From positions 62,001-126,000 of the forward strand of contig JAFWDI010000007.1 in NCBI GenBank assembly GCA_017513125.1: a stretch of DNA of 64,000 nt, written 5' to 3'. Positions 18,224 to 27,458 of this stretch are shown here, piece after piece. The notes beneath the pieces were generated by a model. That model was not told the DNA's origin, searched no databases, and was given only the letters and a program-made list of their open reading frames with translations. Positions within the stretch are counted from its first letter, which is position 1; each line of letters begins with the position of its first letter. The DNA is from Lachnospiraceae bacterium (GTDB lineage Bacteria; Bacillota; Clostridia; Lachnospirales; Lachnospiraceae). Position numbers and translations under genes: made by a program.

Positions 18224-20326
18224 GTGCAGAACTACATGTGGATTGGTTTTATCGGAGCCGCCATTGCCCTGCTCTTTGCGCTGGCGCAGAGATCGAAGGT
18301 TATGAAGTTCTCCGAGGGAACCGAAAAAATGGTGAAGATCGCCTCCGCGATCCGCAAGGGCGCGAACGCGTACCTTAAACATCAGTATTCGACGGTCGCG
18401 AAGGTCTTCGTAGTGGTGTTCATCATTCTGATCGTGATCGCTTTCGCGTCCCGCGGCCAGATGCTGTCCCGCTTTACGCCTTTCGCGTTCCTGACCGGCG
18501 GTATCTTTTCGATGCTGGCCGGCCTGATCGGCATGAAGATCGCGACGAACTCGAACGCGCGTACCGCATATGCGGCTTCCGAGTCCCTGAATAAGGGCCT
18601 GCGCGTGGCGTTTTCGTCCGGTTCCGTCATGGGCTTCACCGTCGTGGGTCTGGGCATGCTCGACATTTCGATGTGGTTCATGATCCTGTACTTCGGTTTT
18701 AAGGTTCAGGACGCCTATACGCTGGGCAACATCATGGTCATGAACGGCATGGGCGCTTCCTTTATGGCGCTGTTCGCCAGAGTCGGCGGCGGCATCTACA
18801 CGAAGGCTGCCGACGTCGGAGCGGACCTGGTCGGTAAGGTCGAGGCCGGCATCCCCGAGGATGACCCCAGAAACCCTGCCACCATCGCGGATAACGTCGG
18901 AGATAACGTCGGCGACGTCGCCGGCATGGGCGCCGATCTGTACGAGTCCTACGTCGGATCCATTCTGGCCACGTTCGCGCTGGGCGCTGTTGCCGGTTAC
19001 GGATTTAAGGGCATGCTGCTCCCGATCCTGCTGGCTGTGGTCGGTATCATCTGCTCGATCATCGGCTCCTTCCTGGTTAAGACGAAGGAAGACGCGACGC
19101 AGGCTTCTCTGCTGAAGAGCCTTCGTACCGGCACCTACACCGCGGCCATCATTTCCGCGATCGCCGCGATTCCTCTGACCTATTTTATCGTCGGAAACAT
19201 GGGCGTGTACGTCGCCATCCTCTGCGGACTGGTCGGCGGCTGCCTGATCGGCTACTTCACCGAGTTCTTTACTTCCGACACCTATAAGCCCACGCAGGAG
19301 CTCTCTGACGCTTCCGAGACCGGTTCCGCCACTATCATCATCGGCGGTATCGCTCTGGGCATGAAGTCGACCCTTCCCAGCATCCTGATCGTGGCTGCTG
19401 CCGTTATCGTTTCCTTCTTCGCCGCCGGCGGCGCGGGAAGCTTCAGCATGGGTCTGTACGGCATCGGCATCGCTGCTGTCGGCATGCTTTCGACTCTGGG
19501 CATTACTCTGGCGACCGACGCTTACGGCCCTGTGGCTGATAACGCCGGCGGTATCGCTGAGATGAGCGGCCTTCCCGAGGAAGTGCGTGAGCGCACCGAC
19601 GCTCTGGACTCCCTGGGCAACACCACTGCTGCTACCGGTAAGGGCTTCGCGATCGGTTCCGCGTCCCTGACTGCTCTGGCGCTGCTCGTTTCCTACGTCA
19701 CGATCGCGAACGACAGACTCGCGGCTGCCGGTAAGGAACTTATGAACCTGACCCTTACGAACCCGACGGTTCTGGTCGGCCTGTTCATCGGCGCTATGCT
19801 GACCATGGTCTTCTCGGCGTTCACGATGAGCGCGGTGCAGAAAGCGGCTCAGTCCATCGTCGTGGAAGTCCGCCGCCAGTTCCGCGAGATCGCGGGCATC
19901 ATGGAGTACGAGAACGATCCCGACTATGAGAGCTGCGTTATGCTCTGCACGAAGGGCGCTCTGCACGAGATGGTCGCTCCGGCGCTTCTGGCGATCGTGG
20001 TTCCGATCATCACCGGCATCATCCTCGGACCGGAAGCGGTCGTCGGCCTGCTGGGCGGCGTGTCCGTATGCGGTTTCGCGATGGCAGTCTTCATGTCGAA
20101 CTCGGGCGGTGCCTGGGATAACGCGAAGAAGTATATCGAAGCCGGCCATCACGGCGGAAAGGGATCCGAGTGCCATAAGGCCGCCGTCGTCGGCGACACC
20201 GTCGGTGATCCTTTCAAGGATACGTCCGGACCTTCCCTGAACATCCTGATCAAGCTCTGCTCGACTGTTTCGATCGTTTTCTCGGGCGTGGTCGTCATGT
20301 TCAACATCATCGGCCTGATCCTGTAA
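18224..20326 (+). CDS. hppA: Membrane-bound ion-pumping pyrophosphatase
   Basis: 700 residues with about 16 membrane spans. It hydrolyses pyrophosphate from biosynthesis and pumps H+ or Na+ across the cytoplasmic membrane. Family signatures: [20 protein letters not shown] (about 188-207), [14 protein letters not shown] (about 222-235) and the C-terminal [16 protein letters not shown]. Near residue 465 it reads [10 protein letters not shown]; alanine at the position that is lysine in K+-independent enzymes marks the K+-stimulated subclass. GTG 18224, seven bases after AAGGAG, is preferred over ATG 18236, whose spacing would be 19. It has its own promoter and terminator. Ion specificity cannot be settled by eye. 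Confidence 0.95.
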   Translation: MQNYMWIGFIGAAIALLFALAQRSKVMKFSEGTEKMVKIASAIRKGANAYLKHQYSTVAKVFVVVFIILIVIAFASRGQMLSRFTPFAFLTGGIFSMLAGLIGMKIATNSNARTAYAASESLNKGLRVAFSSGSVMGFTVVGLGMLDISMWFMILYFGFKVQDAYTLGNIMVMNGMGASFMALFARVGGGIYTKAADVGADLVGKVEAGIPEDDPRNPATIADNVGDNVGDVAGMGADLYESYVGSILATFALGAVAGYGFKGMLLPILLAVVGIICSIIGSFLVKTKEDATQASLLKSLRTGTYTAAIISAIAAIPLTYFIVGNMGVYVAILCGLVGGCLIGYFTEFFTSDTYKPTQELSDASETGSATIIIGGIALGMKSTLPSILIVAAAVIVSFFAAGGAGSFSMGLYGIGIAAVGMLSTLGITLATDAYGPVADNAGGIAEMSGLPEEVRERTDALDSLGNTTAATGKGFAIGSASLTALALLVSYVTIANDRLAAAGKELMNLTLTNPTVLVGLFIGAMLTMVFSAFTMSAVQKAAQSIVVEVRRQFREIAGIMEYENDPDYESCVMLCTKGALHEMVAPALLAIVVPIITGIILGPEAVVGLLGGVSVCGFAMAVFMSNSGGAWDNAKKYIEAGHHGGKGSECHKAAVVGDTVGDPFKDTSGPSLNILIKLCSTVSIVFSGVVVMFNIIGLIL

Positions 20327-20354
20327 TCGGCTGCCGAACAGTTTTAAGAATGAG

Positions 20355-20380
20355 GCGGGACCTTCGGGTCCCGCTTTTTT
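20355..20380 (+). terminator. Terminator of hppA
   Basis: GCGGGACC-TTCG-GGTCCCGC (20355-20374) with six T. Confidence 0.92.
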
Positions 20381-20413
20381 ATGTATATTTTTTGCCTCCT
20401 TTCATTCAAAATG

Positions 20414-20444
20414 CGCTAACAGAAAGAATTAAGGGCTGTTAGCG
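20414..20444. promoter_or_regulatory. Inverted repeat directly upstream of a -35 box (possible operator)
   Basis: Perfect nine-base arms CGCTAACAG (20414-20422) and CTGTTAGCG (20436-20444) with a 13-base gap, ending one base before TTGACG. No T run follows, so an operator is more likely than a terminator. Confidence 0.5.
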
Positions 20445-20445
20445 T

Positions 20446-20474
20446 TTGACGTAAAATAATTACAGATATATAGT
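20446..20474 (+). promoter_or_regulatory. Promoter of the DUF5688-like gene
   Basis: TTGACG at 20446-20451, 17-base spacer, TATAGT at 20469-20474. Confidence 0.75.
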
Positions 20475-20532
20475 CGACGATATCACGCCACATAAAATTG
20501 CGTCATATCTCAGACAGATGAAGGAGGGTATT

Positions 20533-21474
20533 ATGATCAGCTATGAAGAATTTGTCTCGACCGTTTGCGAGAAACTCAGGAAAAGATATCCCGAAAGAAA
20601 AGTGGATCTGCACAGGATCCTCAAACCGGACCGTCCGGCTCTGGACGGAGTCACTGTACTTCAGGAAGGGAAGCTGATGTCGCCGATGGTGTATCTTAAC
20701 GACCTTTACCGCGACCTGGTCTCTGGAACGGAACTGGACCTGATCATGGACGATATCGACAGTTTTATCGATGATTCCGCCTGCGAACTGGAAATGGACG
20801 TTTCCGTTCTGAAAGACCCGGATTTTATCCGGGATAAGATCCTGTTTAAACTGATCAATTACGATAACAATGTACAGATGCTCAGCGAAATGCCTCACAG
20901 AAGGTTTCTGGATCTCGCGGTCGTATATTACTTCGTGCTGAAAGACGCCAACATCGGAACCGCGACGTCACTGGTATTCCGGTCGCATATGGATCTCTGG
21001 AAACTCACGGAAGAGGAAATGTTTGCGCTGGCGTCCCGCAACACGCCGCGTTTGCTCGGATGCGGCATCAAAAACATGGACGTAATGGTACGCGAGCTCC
21101 TGCTGAGTGAGATGAAAGGAAGCTTCCGCGGAACGGAAGAGTATGATGAGTTTAAGAAACTGCCGCCGAAAGAACAGGCACTCACCAATCCCATGTTCGT
21201 CATGACGAACCGCGAAGGATACCAGGGAGCGTCCTGCGTACTTAATCAGGAAAAGGTCGGCAGCTTTGCCGAGATGCTGGAAGACGATCTCTATATATTG
21301 CCCAGCAGCATACATGAAGTGATCCTCCTTCCGAGGAAGCTGGCTCCGGAAGCGCAGGAACTGGAAAGGATGGTGAAAAGCATCAACCGGACCGAACTGG
21401 ATCCTTCGGACCGCCTGTCCGATCACATTTATCTGTACAGGCGAAGCAGCCGTGAAATCTTTCTATTTTGTTAG
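20533..21474 (+). CDS. DUF5688-like protein
   Basis: 313 residues. It resembles the DUF5688 proteins common in Lachnospiraceae: N-terminal MISYEEFVSTVCEKL, a central MSPMVYLNDLYRDL and a C-terminal IYILPSSIHEVILLP-type segment (here DLYILPSSIHEVILLP, near 253-268). No enzymatic motif, signal peptide or membrane span is seen, so it is probably cytoplasmic. Function is unknown for the family. Start ATG 20533 follows AAGGAGGG with 4 bases between; ATG 20518 overlaps that site and is unlikely. It is monocistronic with its own promoter and an adjacent inverted repeat that may be a regulator's site. Confidence 0.68.
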   Translation: MISYEEFVSTVCEKLRKRYPERKVDLHRILKPDRPALDGVTVLQEGKLMSPMVYLNDLYRDLVSGTELDLIMDDIDSFIDDSACELEMDVSVLKDPDFIRDKILFKLINYDNNVQMLSEMPHRRFLDLAVVYYFVLKDANIGTATSLVFRSHMDLWKLTEEEMFALASRNTPRLLGCGIKNMDVMVRELLLSEMKGSFRGTEEYDEFKKLPPKEQALTNPMFVMTNREGYQGASCVLNQEKVGSFAEMLEDDLYILPSSIHEVILLPRKLAPEAQELERMVKSINRTELDPSDRLSDHIYLYRRSSREIFLFC

Positions 21475-21501
21475 CATTCGGGTAAATAATGCTCCTTAAC
21501 A

Positions 21502-21530
21502 TTGCCAAAATTTTAAGAAAATGTTACATT
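21502..21530 (+). promoter_or_regulatory. Promoter of the SH3-domain gene
   Basis: TTGCCA at 21502-21507, 17-base spacer, TACATT at 21525-21530 with extended -10 TG at 21522-21523. Confidence 0.65.
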
Positions 21531-21565
21531 AAATAACAACCGTACAAGAAAAGGAGCATTTACTT

Positions 21566-22789
21566 ATGTCGAAAGAACATGACGATATCGAGGATCTGTT
21601 CTCGGATTTTGAGGATGAGAACCCCGGTAACAGTGACGGTCTTGACATTATCGGATCCGAAAGAAGAACGGAGCGTACGGCTCCCGATCCCGGTCAGGCA
21701 TACGACCAGGGCGAGGAGTATCTGGAAGATGACTTCTTTGAAGAAGACGAGCCTTATTACGATGACGCTCCCGACTATGATAAACGCTACGGAACCTCCG
21801 ATCCGGAAAGAGATTCCGAGATCCTTTCCCGGATGAACCGGACGAAAAAGCCTTCCGGCATGAAGCCGCTGCTGCTGATCGTGGTCATTGCAGTCGTGGT
21901 GGTCGTGGTCCTTCTGATCGCGAAGCTCGGCGGAGGAAGAGAACAGCCGGAAAATACGCCTGCGCCTCCGCCCGAAGAGACGGCTTCCGCTCTCGTCGAG
22001 GAGGAAGCTGATTCCGAGATCCAGACAGTCATCCAGACTTATCTGAACGCGCGCATCCATAACGATATGGATACGCTGGCGACCGTGGTGGATGATGTAT
22101 CGGCACTTCCGGAGAACGACTCGACGAGCGCGTTCTTCGAGTCCTACCAGAATATCCATGTTTACACGGTTCCCGGCATTCAGGAAGGCGAATACGTCGC
22201 CTATGTGCGTTCTGATGTAAACCTGACCAACTACGATACGGATCTGCCCGACCTGCAGTTCTTCTATATCCGCACCGCCGAGGACGGAAGCCGCTATATT
22301 GCGACATCTTATTCGGAAGAAGAGTCGAATTATATCGATCAGGTCATTCATACCGACGAAGTGCAGGGGCTGATCAATGAAGTCTGGGGCATCCTTGACG
22401 GTATTGCGGACTCCGACACGGATCTGGCTGCGCTGATCAGCATGCTGTACGGCAATGACGCGGGTCAGCAGCCTGCCGAGACTCCGGCAGCCGAGACGCC
22501 TGCCGATGAGACGCCTGCGGCCGAGTCTCAGGAGAATACCGAGAACACTGATAACTCTGAAAATACTGCAGATAGTCCTTCGGCTTATGAGATGGAAGAG
22601 GTCAATGACACGGTGACCATTAACGACACGGTCAACATCCGCGCCACGCCTTCCACCGAAGCTGAGATTCTCGGAGTCATTCCTGTGGGAACGACGGTCG
22701 ACCGTTCGCATCACGGCGCACGCTGGAGCTACGTCACCTATGAGGGAGTCAGCGGCTTCGTTCTGAGTGAATATGTCGATGAAAACTGA
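21566..22789 (+). CDS. Membrane-anchored bacterial SH3-domain protein
   Basis: 407 residues. A very acidic cytoplasmic segment (1-95), one membrane span (about 100-120, rich in V and I), a proline linker, an extracellular domain of about 130-300 with an NTF2-like feel (EIQTVIQTYLNARIHNDMD), a repetitive A-E-T-P linker (about 306-330), and a C-terminal SH3b domain with NIRATPSTEAEILGVIP and SGFVLSEYV (about 352-403). SH3b domains of this type bind peptidoglycan, so a cell-envelope role is likely; the ligand is unknown. Ribosome site AAAAGGAG precedes ATG. It is monocistronic, with a terminator at 22862. Confidence 0.82.
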   Translation: MSKEHDDIEDLFSDFEDENPGNSDGLDIIGSERRTERTAPDPGQAYDQGEEYLEDDFFEEDEPYYDDAPDYDKRYGTSDPERDSEILSRMNRTKKPSGMKPLLLIVVIAVVVVVVLLIAKLGGGREQPENTPAPPPEETASALVEEEADSEIQTVIQTYLNARIHNDMDTLATVVDDVSALPENDSTSAFFESYQNIHVYTVPGIQEGEYVAYVRSDVNLTNYDTDLPDLQFFYIRTAEDGSRYIATSYSEEESNYIDQVIHTDEVQGLINEVWGILDGIADSDTDLAALISMLYGNDAGQQPAETPAAETPADETPAAESQENTENTDNSENTADSPSAYEMEEVNDTVTINDTVNIRATPSTEAEILGVIPVGTTVDRSHHGARWSYVTYEGVSGFVLSEYVDEN

Positions 22790-22827
22790 TCGGTGATCGG
22801 TTTCGGAACGGATGCGCACTGAATGAG

Positions 22828-22856
22828 TTGCGTTATCGGACTTTGTGGTTTATGAT
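22828..22856 (+). promoter_or_regulatory. Candidate promoter of prfC
   Basis: TTGCGT at 22828-22833, 17-base spacer, TATGAT at 22851-22856. The predicted start lies at the 5' edge of the terminator of the preceding gene, 5 bases downstream of the -10. Confidence 0.5.
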
Positions 22857-22861
22857 GTCAG

Positions 22862-22888
22862 GGGTCTCCCGTAAGGGAGGCCCTTTTT
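22862..22888 (+). terminator. Terminator after the SH3-domain gene
   Basis: GGGTCTCCC-GTAA-GGGAGGCCC (22862-22883, one G-U) with a T5 run. Confidence 0.85.
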
Positions 22889-22937
22889 AAAGGAAACGGA
22901 CAGATACTGCGGCCCGGCAGAATTTACGGAGAACGGT

Positions 22938-24542
22938 ATGAGCGATAAGACAGCCATTGCAAAGGAAATATCCAGAAGACGCACATTTGCGATCATTTCG
23001 CACCCTGACGCAGGTAAGACGACATTGACCGAAAAGTTTCTGCTCTACGGCGGCGCGATCAATCTCGCTGGCTCCGTGAAAGGAAAAAAGACCGCGCGCC
23101 ATGCGGTCTCGGACTGGATGGAGATCGAAAAGGAGCGCGGTATCTCGGTCACATCTTCGGTCCTTCAGTTCGAGTATGACGGCTGCTGTGTGAACCTGCT
23201 CGATACGCCCGGACACCAGGATTTCTCGGAGGACACCTACCGTACCCTGATGGCGGCGGACTCGGCGGTCATGGTCATCGATGCCTCGAAGGGCGTGGAG
23301 GCGCAGACGATCAAACTCTTTAAGGTCTGCGTGATGCGGCATATTCCGATCTTTACGTTTATTAATAAGATGGACCGCGAAGCGCTCGATCCGTTCGAGC
23401 TGATGGATAACATCGAAAGTATCCTCGGCATTTCGACCTGCCCGGTGAACTGGCCGATCGGCTGCGGACGGGAGTTTAAAGGTGTTTACGACCGCGCGAG
23501 CGAGAGCATCATGTCGTTTGAAGCGGCTATGAACGGTCAGAAGGAAGTCGCGGAGCACCGCATTCCGGTCGATGATTCCGGTGCTGCCGAGAGCCTGATC
23601 GGATCCGCCTTTTACGAACAGCTTCTGGAAGACCGGGAACTGCTGGACGGCGCGGGCCAGGAGATGGATCTTTCGATGGTCGCGAAAGGCGAGCTCAGCC
23701 CTGTGTTTTTCGGGTCCGCACTGACGAACTTCGGCGTGGCGACATTCCTCGAGCATTTCCTTCAGATGGCGCCGAAGCCGGCGCCCAGACATTCCGACGA
23801 AGGCGATATCGAACCGGAAGAAGAGCCGTTCTCCGCGTTTGTGTTTAAGATCCAGGCCAATATGAATAAAGCTCACCGTGACCGCATCGCGTTTATGCGC
23901 GTTTGTTCCGGACGCTTTGATGCGGGTAAGGAAGTATACCATGTGCAGGGAGGAAAGAAGCTCCGCCTGAGCCAGCCGCAGCAGCTGATGGCGCAGGACC
24001 GGAAAGTGATAGACGAAGCGTACGCGGGCGATATCATCGGTGTGTTCGACCCGGGTCTGTTTTCGATCGGAGACACGTTTACGACTCCCGGACGGTCGTT
24101 CCGTTATGACGGGATACCGACATTTGCGCCGGAGCATTTTGCGCGCGTCCGCCAGGTCGACACGATGAAGCGCAAGCAGTTCCTGAAAGGCATTACGCAG
24201 ATCGCGCAGGAAGGCGCCATTCAGATCTTCCAGGAGTTCAATACCGGCATGGAAGAGATCATCGTCGGTGTGGTCGGCGTTCTGCAGTTCGACGTGCTGC
24301 TGTACCGTCTGGAAAACGAATATAACGTCGAGGTGAAACTGACGCAGCTTCCTTATGAGTATATCCGCTGGATCGAAAACCCGGAAGAAGTGCCTGCGGC
24401 ATCGATCCAGGGCACTTCCGACATGAAGCGCGTAAAGGACCTGAAGGACCGTCCGCTGCTGCTGTTCGAAAACGAATGGAGCATCGGAATGACGCTGGAC
24501 CGGAACAAAGGTCTGCGCCTGGCCGAATTTTCTCAGAATTGA
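22938..24542 (+). CDS. prfC: Peptide chain release factor 3
   Basis: 534 residues, the usual RF3 length. GTPase motifs: G1 SHPDAGKTT (about 20-28), G2/switch region RGISVTSSVLQFEY, G3 DTPGHQDF (about 85-92), G4 NKMD (about 140). The remainder matches the RF3 domains II and III. RF3 is a GTPase that releases RF1/RF2 from the ribosome after stop-codon hydrolysis and takes part in quality control. ATG with an upstream GGAG. It is monocistronic, between terminators at 22862 and 24554. Nothing unusual is seen. Confidence 0.95.
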   Translation: MSDKTAIAKEISRRRTFAIISHPDAGKTTLTEKFLLYGGAINLAGSVKGKKTARHAVSDWMEIEKERGISVTSSVLQFEYDGCCVNLLDTPGHQDFSEDTYRTLMAADSAVMVIDASKGVEAQTIKLFKVCVMRHIPIFTFINKMDREALDPFELMDNIESILGISTCPVNWPIGCGREFKGVYDRASESIMSFEAAMNGQKEVAEHRIPVDDSGAAESLIGSAFYEQLLEDRELLDGAGQEMDLSMVAKGELSPVFFGSALTNFGVATFLEHFLQMAPKPAPRHSDEGDIEPEEEPFSAFVFKIQANMNKAHRDRIAFMRVCSGRFDAGKEVYHVQGGKKLRLSQPQQLMAQDRKVIDEAYAGDIIGVFDPGLFSIGDTFTTPGRSFRYDGIPTFAPEHFARVRQVDTMKRKQFLKGITQIAQEGAIQIFQEFNTGMEEIIVGVVGVLQFDVLLYRLENEYNVEVKLTQLPYEYIRWIENPEEVPAASIQGTSDMKRVKDLKDRPLLLFENEWSIGMTLDRNKGLRLAEFSQN

Positions 24543-24553
24543 TGCATGATCGG

Positions 24554-24575
24554 GGACCCCTTGAAAAAGGGGTCC
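24554..24575 (+). terminator. Terminator of prfC
   Basis: GGACCCCTT/AAGGGGTCC (24554-24562 with 24567-24575), GAAA loop, then TTGACCTT. The tail coincides with the nrdR -35 box. Confidence 0.65.
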
Positions 24576-24604
24576 TTGACCTTGTATTAAGGGTACATTA
24601 TAAT
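24576..24604 (+). promoter_or_regulatory. Promoter of the nrdR-yqeG-argS-cmk-ispH run
   Basis: TTGACC at 24576-24581, 17-base spacer, perfect TATAAT at 24599-24604, starting right at the end of the prfC terminator stem. Confidence 0.8.
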
Positions 24605-24664
24605 GTTAGCTGTTTCTTTATACCCTACTATATCTTGCGTGATCCATCGAAGGAGGATGTAATC

Positions 24665-25135
24665 ATGAAGTGTCCGTTATGCGGCGAGCCCGATACCCGC
24701 GTGATCGATTCGAGACCTACGGAGGATAATTCCTCGATCCGGCGCCGCCGCCAGTGCGAAGCCTGCGGGAAGCGCTTTACGACGTATGAGAAGGTCGAAA
24801 CATTGCCCCTCATGGTCATTAAGCGCGACAACACCCGAGCGCCCTATGACCGCACGAAGATCGAGGCCGGTGTTCTGCTGGCTTGCCATAAGCGTCCCGT
24901 GAGCGCTCAGGCGATCAACCGCCTGGTGGATAACGTCGAGACGAAAGTCTTCGCGAATGGTGAGCGTGAGGTCTCCACGAAACAGATCGGCCAGTACGTG
25001 ATGGAAGAACTCATGAAGATCGATGAGGTCGCCTATGTCCGTTTCGCATCGGTCTATCGCTCGTTCACGGATGTCGACACCTTCCTCTCCGAGATCGATA
25101 CGCTGAAGAAGAAGGTCGGACAGAACAATGCTTGA
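24665..25135 (+). CDS. nrdR: Transcriptional repressor of ribonucleotide reductase
   Basis: 156 residues, standard NrdR. N-terminal zinc ribbon with CPLCG (C3, C6) and CEACG (C31, C34), the DSRP and RRRRQC motifs between them, then an ATP-cone domain from about residue 49. NrdR senses ATP/dATP and represses nrd operons through NrdR boxes. ATG 24665 follows GAAGGAGG; the longer open frame upstream overlaps prfC and is not used. It overlaps yqeG by 8 bases, so the two are translationally coupled. I saw no NrdR box pair near its own promoter. Confidence 0.97.
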   Translation: MKCPLCGEPDTRVIDSRPTEDNSSIRRRRQCEACGKRFTTYEKVETLPLMVIKRDNTRAPYDRTKIEAGVLLACHKRPVSAQAINRLVDNVETKVFANGEREVSTKQIGQYVMEELMKIDEVAYVRFASVYRSFTDVDTFLSEIDTLKKKVGQNNA

Positions 25136-25640
25136 GATCTTTTATCCGGACACGCGCTGCGCGTCCTCCTATCAGATCCCGTATGAGGAATATTACCGGC
25201 AGGGGATCCGGGGTGTGATCTTCGATATCGACAACACCCTGGTGATGCACGGCGCCCCTGCGACTCCGGAAGCGGCCGCTCTGTTCGAAAAGCTGCGCGG
25301 AATCGGGCTGAACACCTGCCTGATCTCAAACAACAGCGCGGAACGTGTCGCACCGTTTGCGGAAGCGGTCGGATCCCCGTTCATGTCCAAGGCAGGAAAA
25401 CCTTCCAGACGCGGATATATGGAAGCCATGCGCCTGATGGGCACGAACGCGGAGAGCACGCTGTTTGTCGGTGACCAGCTGTTTACGGACATCTGGGGTG
25501 CGAACCGATGCGGTATCCGCACCGTGCTGGTAAATCCGATCCACCCGCGCGAGGAGATTCAGATCGTGCTGAAGCGCTTTCTGGAGAAGCCCGTGCTGGC
25601 AGCTTATGAGAGAAAGAAAAGAAGGACTGAACGATCATGA
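25128..25640 (+). CDS. yqeG: YqeG-family HAD phosphatase
   Basis: 170 residues, HAD superfamily subclass IIIA. Motif I VIFDIDNTLV (about 32-41), motif II ISNNS (about 66-70), conserved KPSRRGY (about 87-93) and motif III FVGDQLFTDIWGANRCG (about 110-126). The Bacillus and plant relatives act on phosphatidylglycerol phosphate or unknown phosphoesters; substrate here is not fixed. It overlaps nrdR at its start and argS at its stop (ATGA), so it belongs to the run. No signal peptide. Confidence 0.9.
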   Translation: MLEIFYPDTRCASSYQIPYEEYYRQGIRGVIFDIDNTLVMHGAPATPEAAALFEKLRGIGLNTCLISNNSAERVAPFAEAVGSPFMSKAGKPSRRGYMEAMRLMGTNAESTLFVGDQLFTDIWGANRCGIRTVLVNPIHPREEIQIVLKRFLEKPVLAAYERKKRRTERS

Positions 25641-27457
25641 AAAAGATCCTGGACCAGATCGCTGAAAAGCTCGCGGACGCGTTTGCGGAAGCAGGCTACG
25701 GTGAGGCGCCCGCGAAGGTGACGCTTTCGAACCGCCCCGATCTGTGCGATTATCAGTGCAACGGCGCGCTGGCCGCCGCGAAACAGTATAAGAAGGCCCC
25801 CATGGTGATCGCGGAGGAAGTGATCGCGGCGCTCGGCGACTGCGGGATGTTCTCTGAAGTCTCCGCGGCGAAGCCGGGCTTTATTAATATGCGTCTGTCG
25901 GGGCCCTATCTGTCGGGAGAACTGAACGAAATGGCAGCCGATCCCGCAGCGGGCATCGAGCCCGACCCCGAAAGCGTGATCATGATCGATTTCGGCGGCG
26001 CGAACATCGCGAAGCCCCTTCACGTCGGTCATCTGCGTTCCGCGATCATCGGAGAAAGTCTGAAGCGGATCTTCCGTGCGAAAGGCCAGAAGGTGATCGG
26101 AGACGCGCATCTGGGAGACTGGGGACTTCAGATGGGACTGATCATCGCGGAGATGAGCGAGAGACAGCCTGAGCTTCCGTATTTCGATCCTGCGTTCGAG
26201 GGACCGTATCCCGAAGAGGCTCCTTTTACGATCGGAGAGCTCGAGGAGATCTATCCGACCGCGAATGCGAAGTCGAAAGAAGACGAGGCGTTTCGTGAAA
26301 AGGCGAAACAGGCCACATTTGAGCTGCAGCAGGGCCGCGCCGGATATCGCGCGCTTTGGAATCATATTAAAGAGGTCTCCCTCGCCGACCTGAAGAAGAA
26401 CTACGGCCGGCTTAAAGTGGAGTTCGATCTCTGGAAGGCGGAGAGCGATGCTCAGCCGTATATTCCCGACATGGTGCGTGAATTGAAAGACAGCGGTCAC
26501 GCCTACATCAGCGAAGGCGCGCTCGTCGTGGATGTGAAGGAAGAGACCGACCAGAAAGAGATCCCTCCGTGCATGATTCTGAAATCGGATAACGCCACGC
26601 TCTACAGCACCACGGATCTGGCGACTCTGGTCGAGCGCAGGAAACTGTTTGACCCCGACCGGATCATCTATGTGGTCGATAAACGTCAGGGCATGCACTT
26701 CGAGCAGGTATTCCGCTGCGCGAAAAAGACCGGGATCGTCCGGCCCGAAACGCAGCTGGATTTCCTCGGCTTCGGTACGATGAACGGAAAAGACGGAAAA
26801 CCGTTCAAGACCCGTGACGGCGGCGTCCTGAGACTGGAAGTTCTGCTGAACGATGTTTCCGAAGCTGTTTCCGAGCGCATGCACGCGCAGGGCGACCGCG
26901 GACTTTCCGATGAAGAGATCGGTGATACCGCACGGATGATCGCACTGGCAGCTATTAAATACGGGGATCTCTCGAACCAGGCGACGAAGGATTACATCTT
27001 CGATATCGACCGCTTCACGTCGTTCGAGGGGAACACCGGTCCGTATATCCTTTACACGATCGTCAGAATCGGATCGATCCTGAAAAAGTATTACGCTGCT
27101 GACGACGGTTCCTGTTCGCTCACTTCCGCAGAACTGTTCGCCGGAAAGGTCCCTGAGGGATACGTTTCCGAGGGCATCCTTCCCGCAGTCGGTGAAAGCG
27201 AGAGAGATCTCCAGCTGAAGCTGGCGGAATACCCGCTGTTTGTCGAGGCTGCCGTCCAGGATCTGGCGCCGCATAAGATCTGCCAGTATGTGTATGAGCT
27301 TTCGGATACGTTCAACAGTTTCTATCACGAAACGCGGATCCTGGCGGAAGAAGACGCGGCGCGGAAGAGTTCCTATATCGCCCTGATCACGCTGACCGGA
27401 AAGGTGCTCTCCGAGTGCATCGGTCTGCTCGGATTTGAGGCGCCGGAAAGGATGTAA
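25637..27457 (+). CDS. argS: Arginyl-tRNA synthetase
   Basis: 606 residues, class I ArgRS. N-terminal Add-1 domain (about 1-110), HIGH-equivalent HVGH in NIAKPLHVGHLRSA (about 124-137), the arginine-site DWGLQMG (about 160), the KMSKS-equivalent loop in GKPFKTRDGG (about 390), and a C-terminal DALR anticodon-binding domain (from about 490). It charges tRNA-Arg, including the CCG isoacceptor in this window. Its ATG overlaps the stop of yqeG by 4 bases; cmk starts 2 bases after its stop. No T-box leader is present, so it is not controlled by tRNA-Arg antitermination here. Confidence 0.97.
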   Translation: MKKILDQIAEKLADAFAEAGYGEAPAKVTLSNRPDLCDYQCNGALAAAKQYKKAPMVIAEEVIAALGDCGMFSEVSAAKPGFINMRLSGPYLSGELNEMAADPAAGIEPDPESVIMIDFGGANIAKPLHVGHLRSAIIGESLKRIFRAKGQKVIGDAHLGDWGLQMGLIIAEMSERQPELPYFDPAFEGPYPEEAPFTIGELEEIYPTANAKSKEDEAFREKAKQATFELQQGRAGYRALWNHIKEVSLADLKKNYGRLKVEFDLWKAESDAQPYIPDMVRELKDSGHAYISEGALVVDVKEETDQKEIPPCMILKSDNATLYSTTDLATLVERRKLFDPDRIIYVVDKRQGMHFEQVFRCAKKTGIVRPETQLDFLGFGTMNGKDGKPFKTRDGGVLRLEVLLNDVSEAVSERMHAQGDRGLSDEEIGDTARMIALAAIKYGDLSNQATKDYIFDIDRFTSFEGNTGPYILYTIVRIGSILKKYYAADDGSCSLTSAELFAGKVPEGYVSEGILPAVGESERDLQLKLAEYPLFVEAAVQDLAPHKICQYVYELSDTFNSFYHETRILAEEDAARKSSYIALITLTGKVLSECIGLLGFEAPERM

Positions 27458-27458
27458 T

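Noticed and set aside
18170..20176. A 668-residue minus-strand open frame over hppA
   Set aside because: Low-complexity, D/R/H/G-rich shadow of the membrane pyrophosphatase; no start site or family match.
22441..22560. Tandem repeat as a possible CRISPR or variable repeat
   Set aside because: The A-E-T-P codon repeat in the SH3-domain gene is a short in-frame linker without spacers or constant repeat length.
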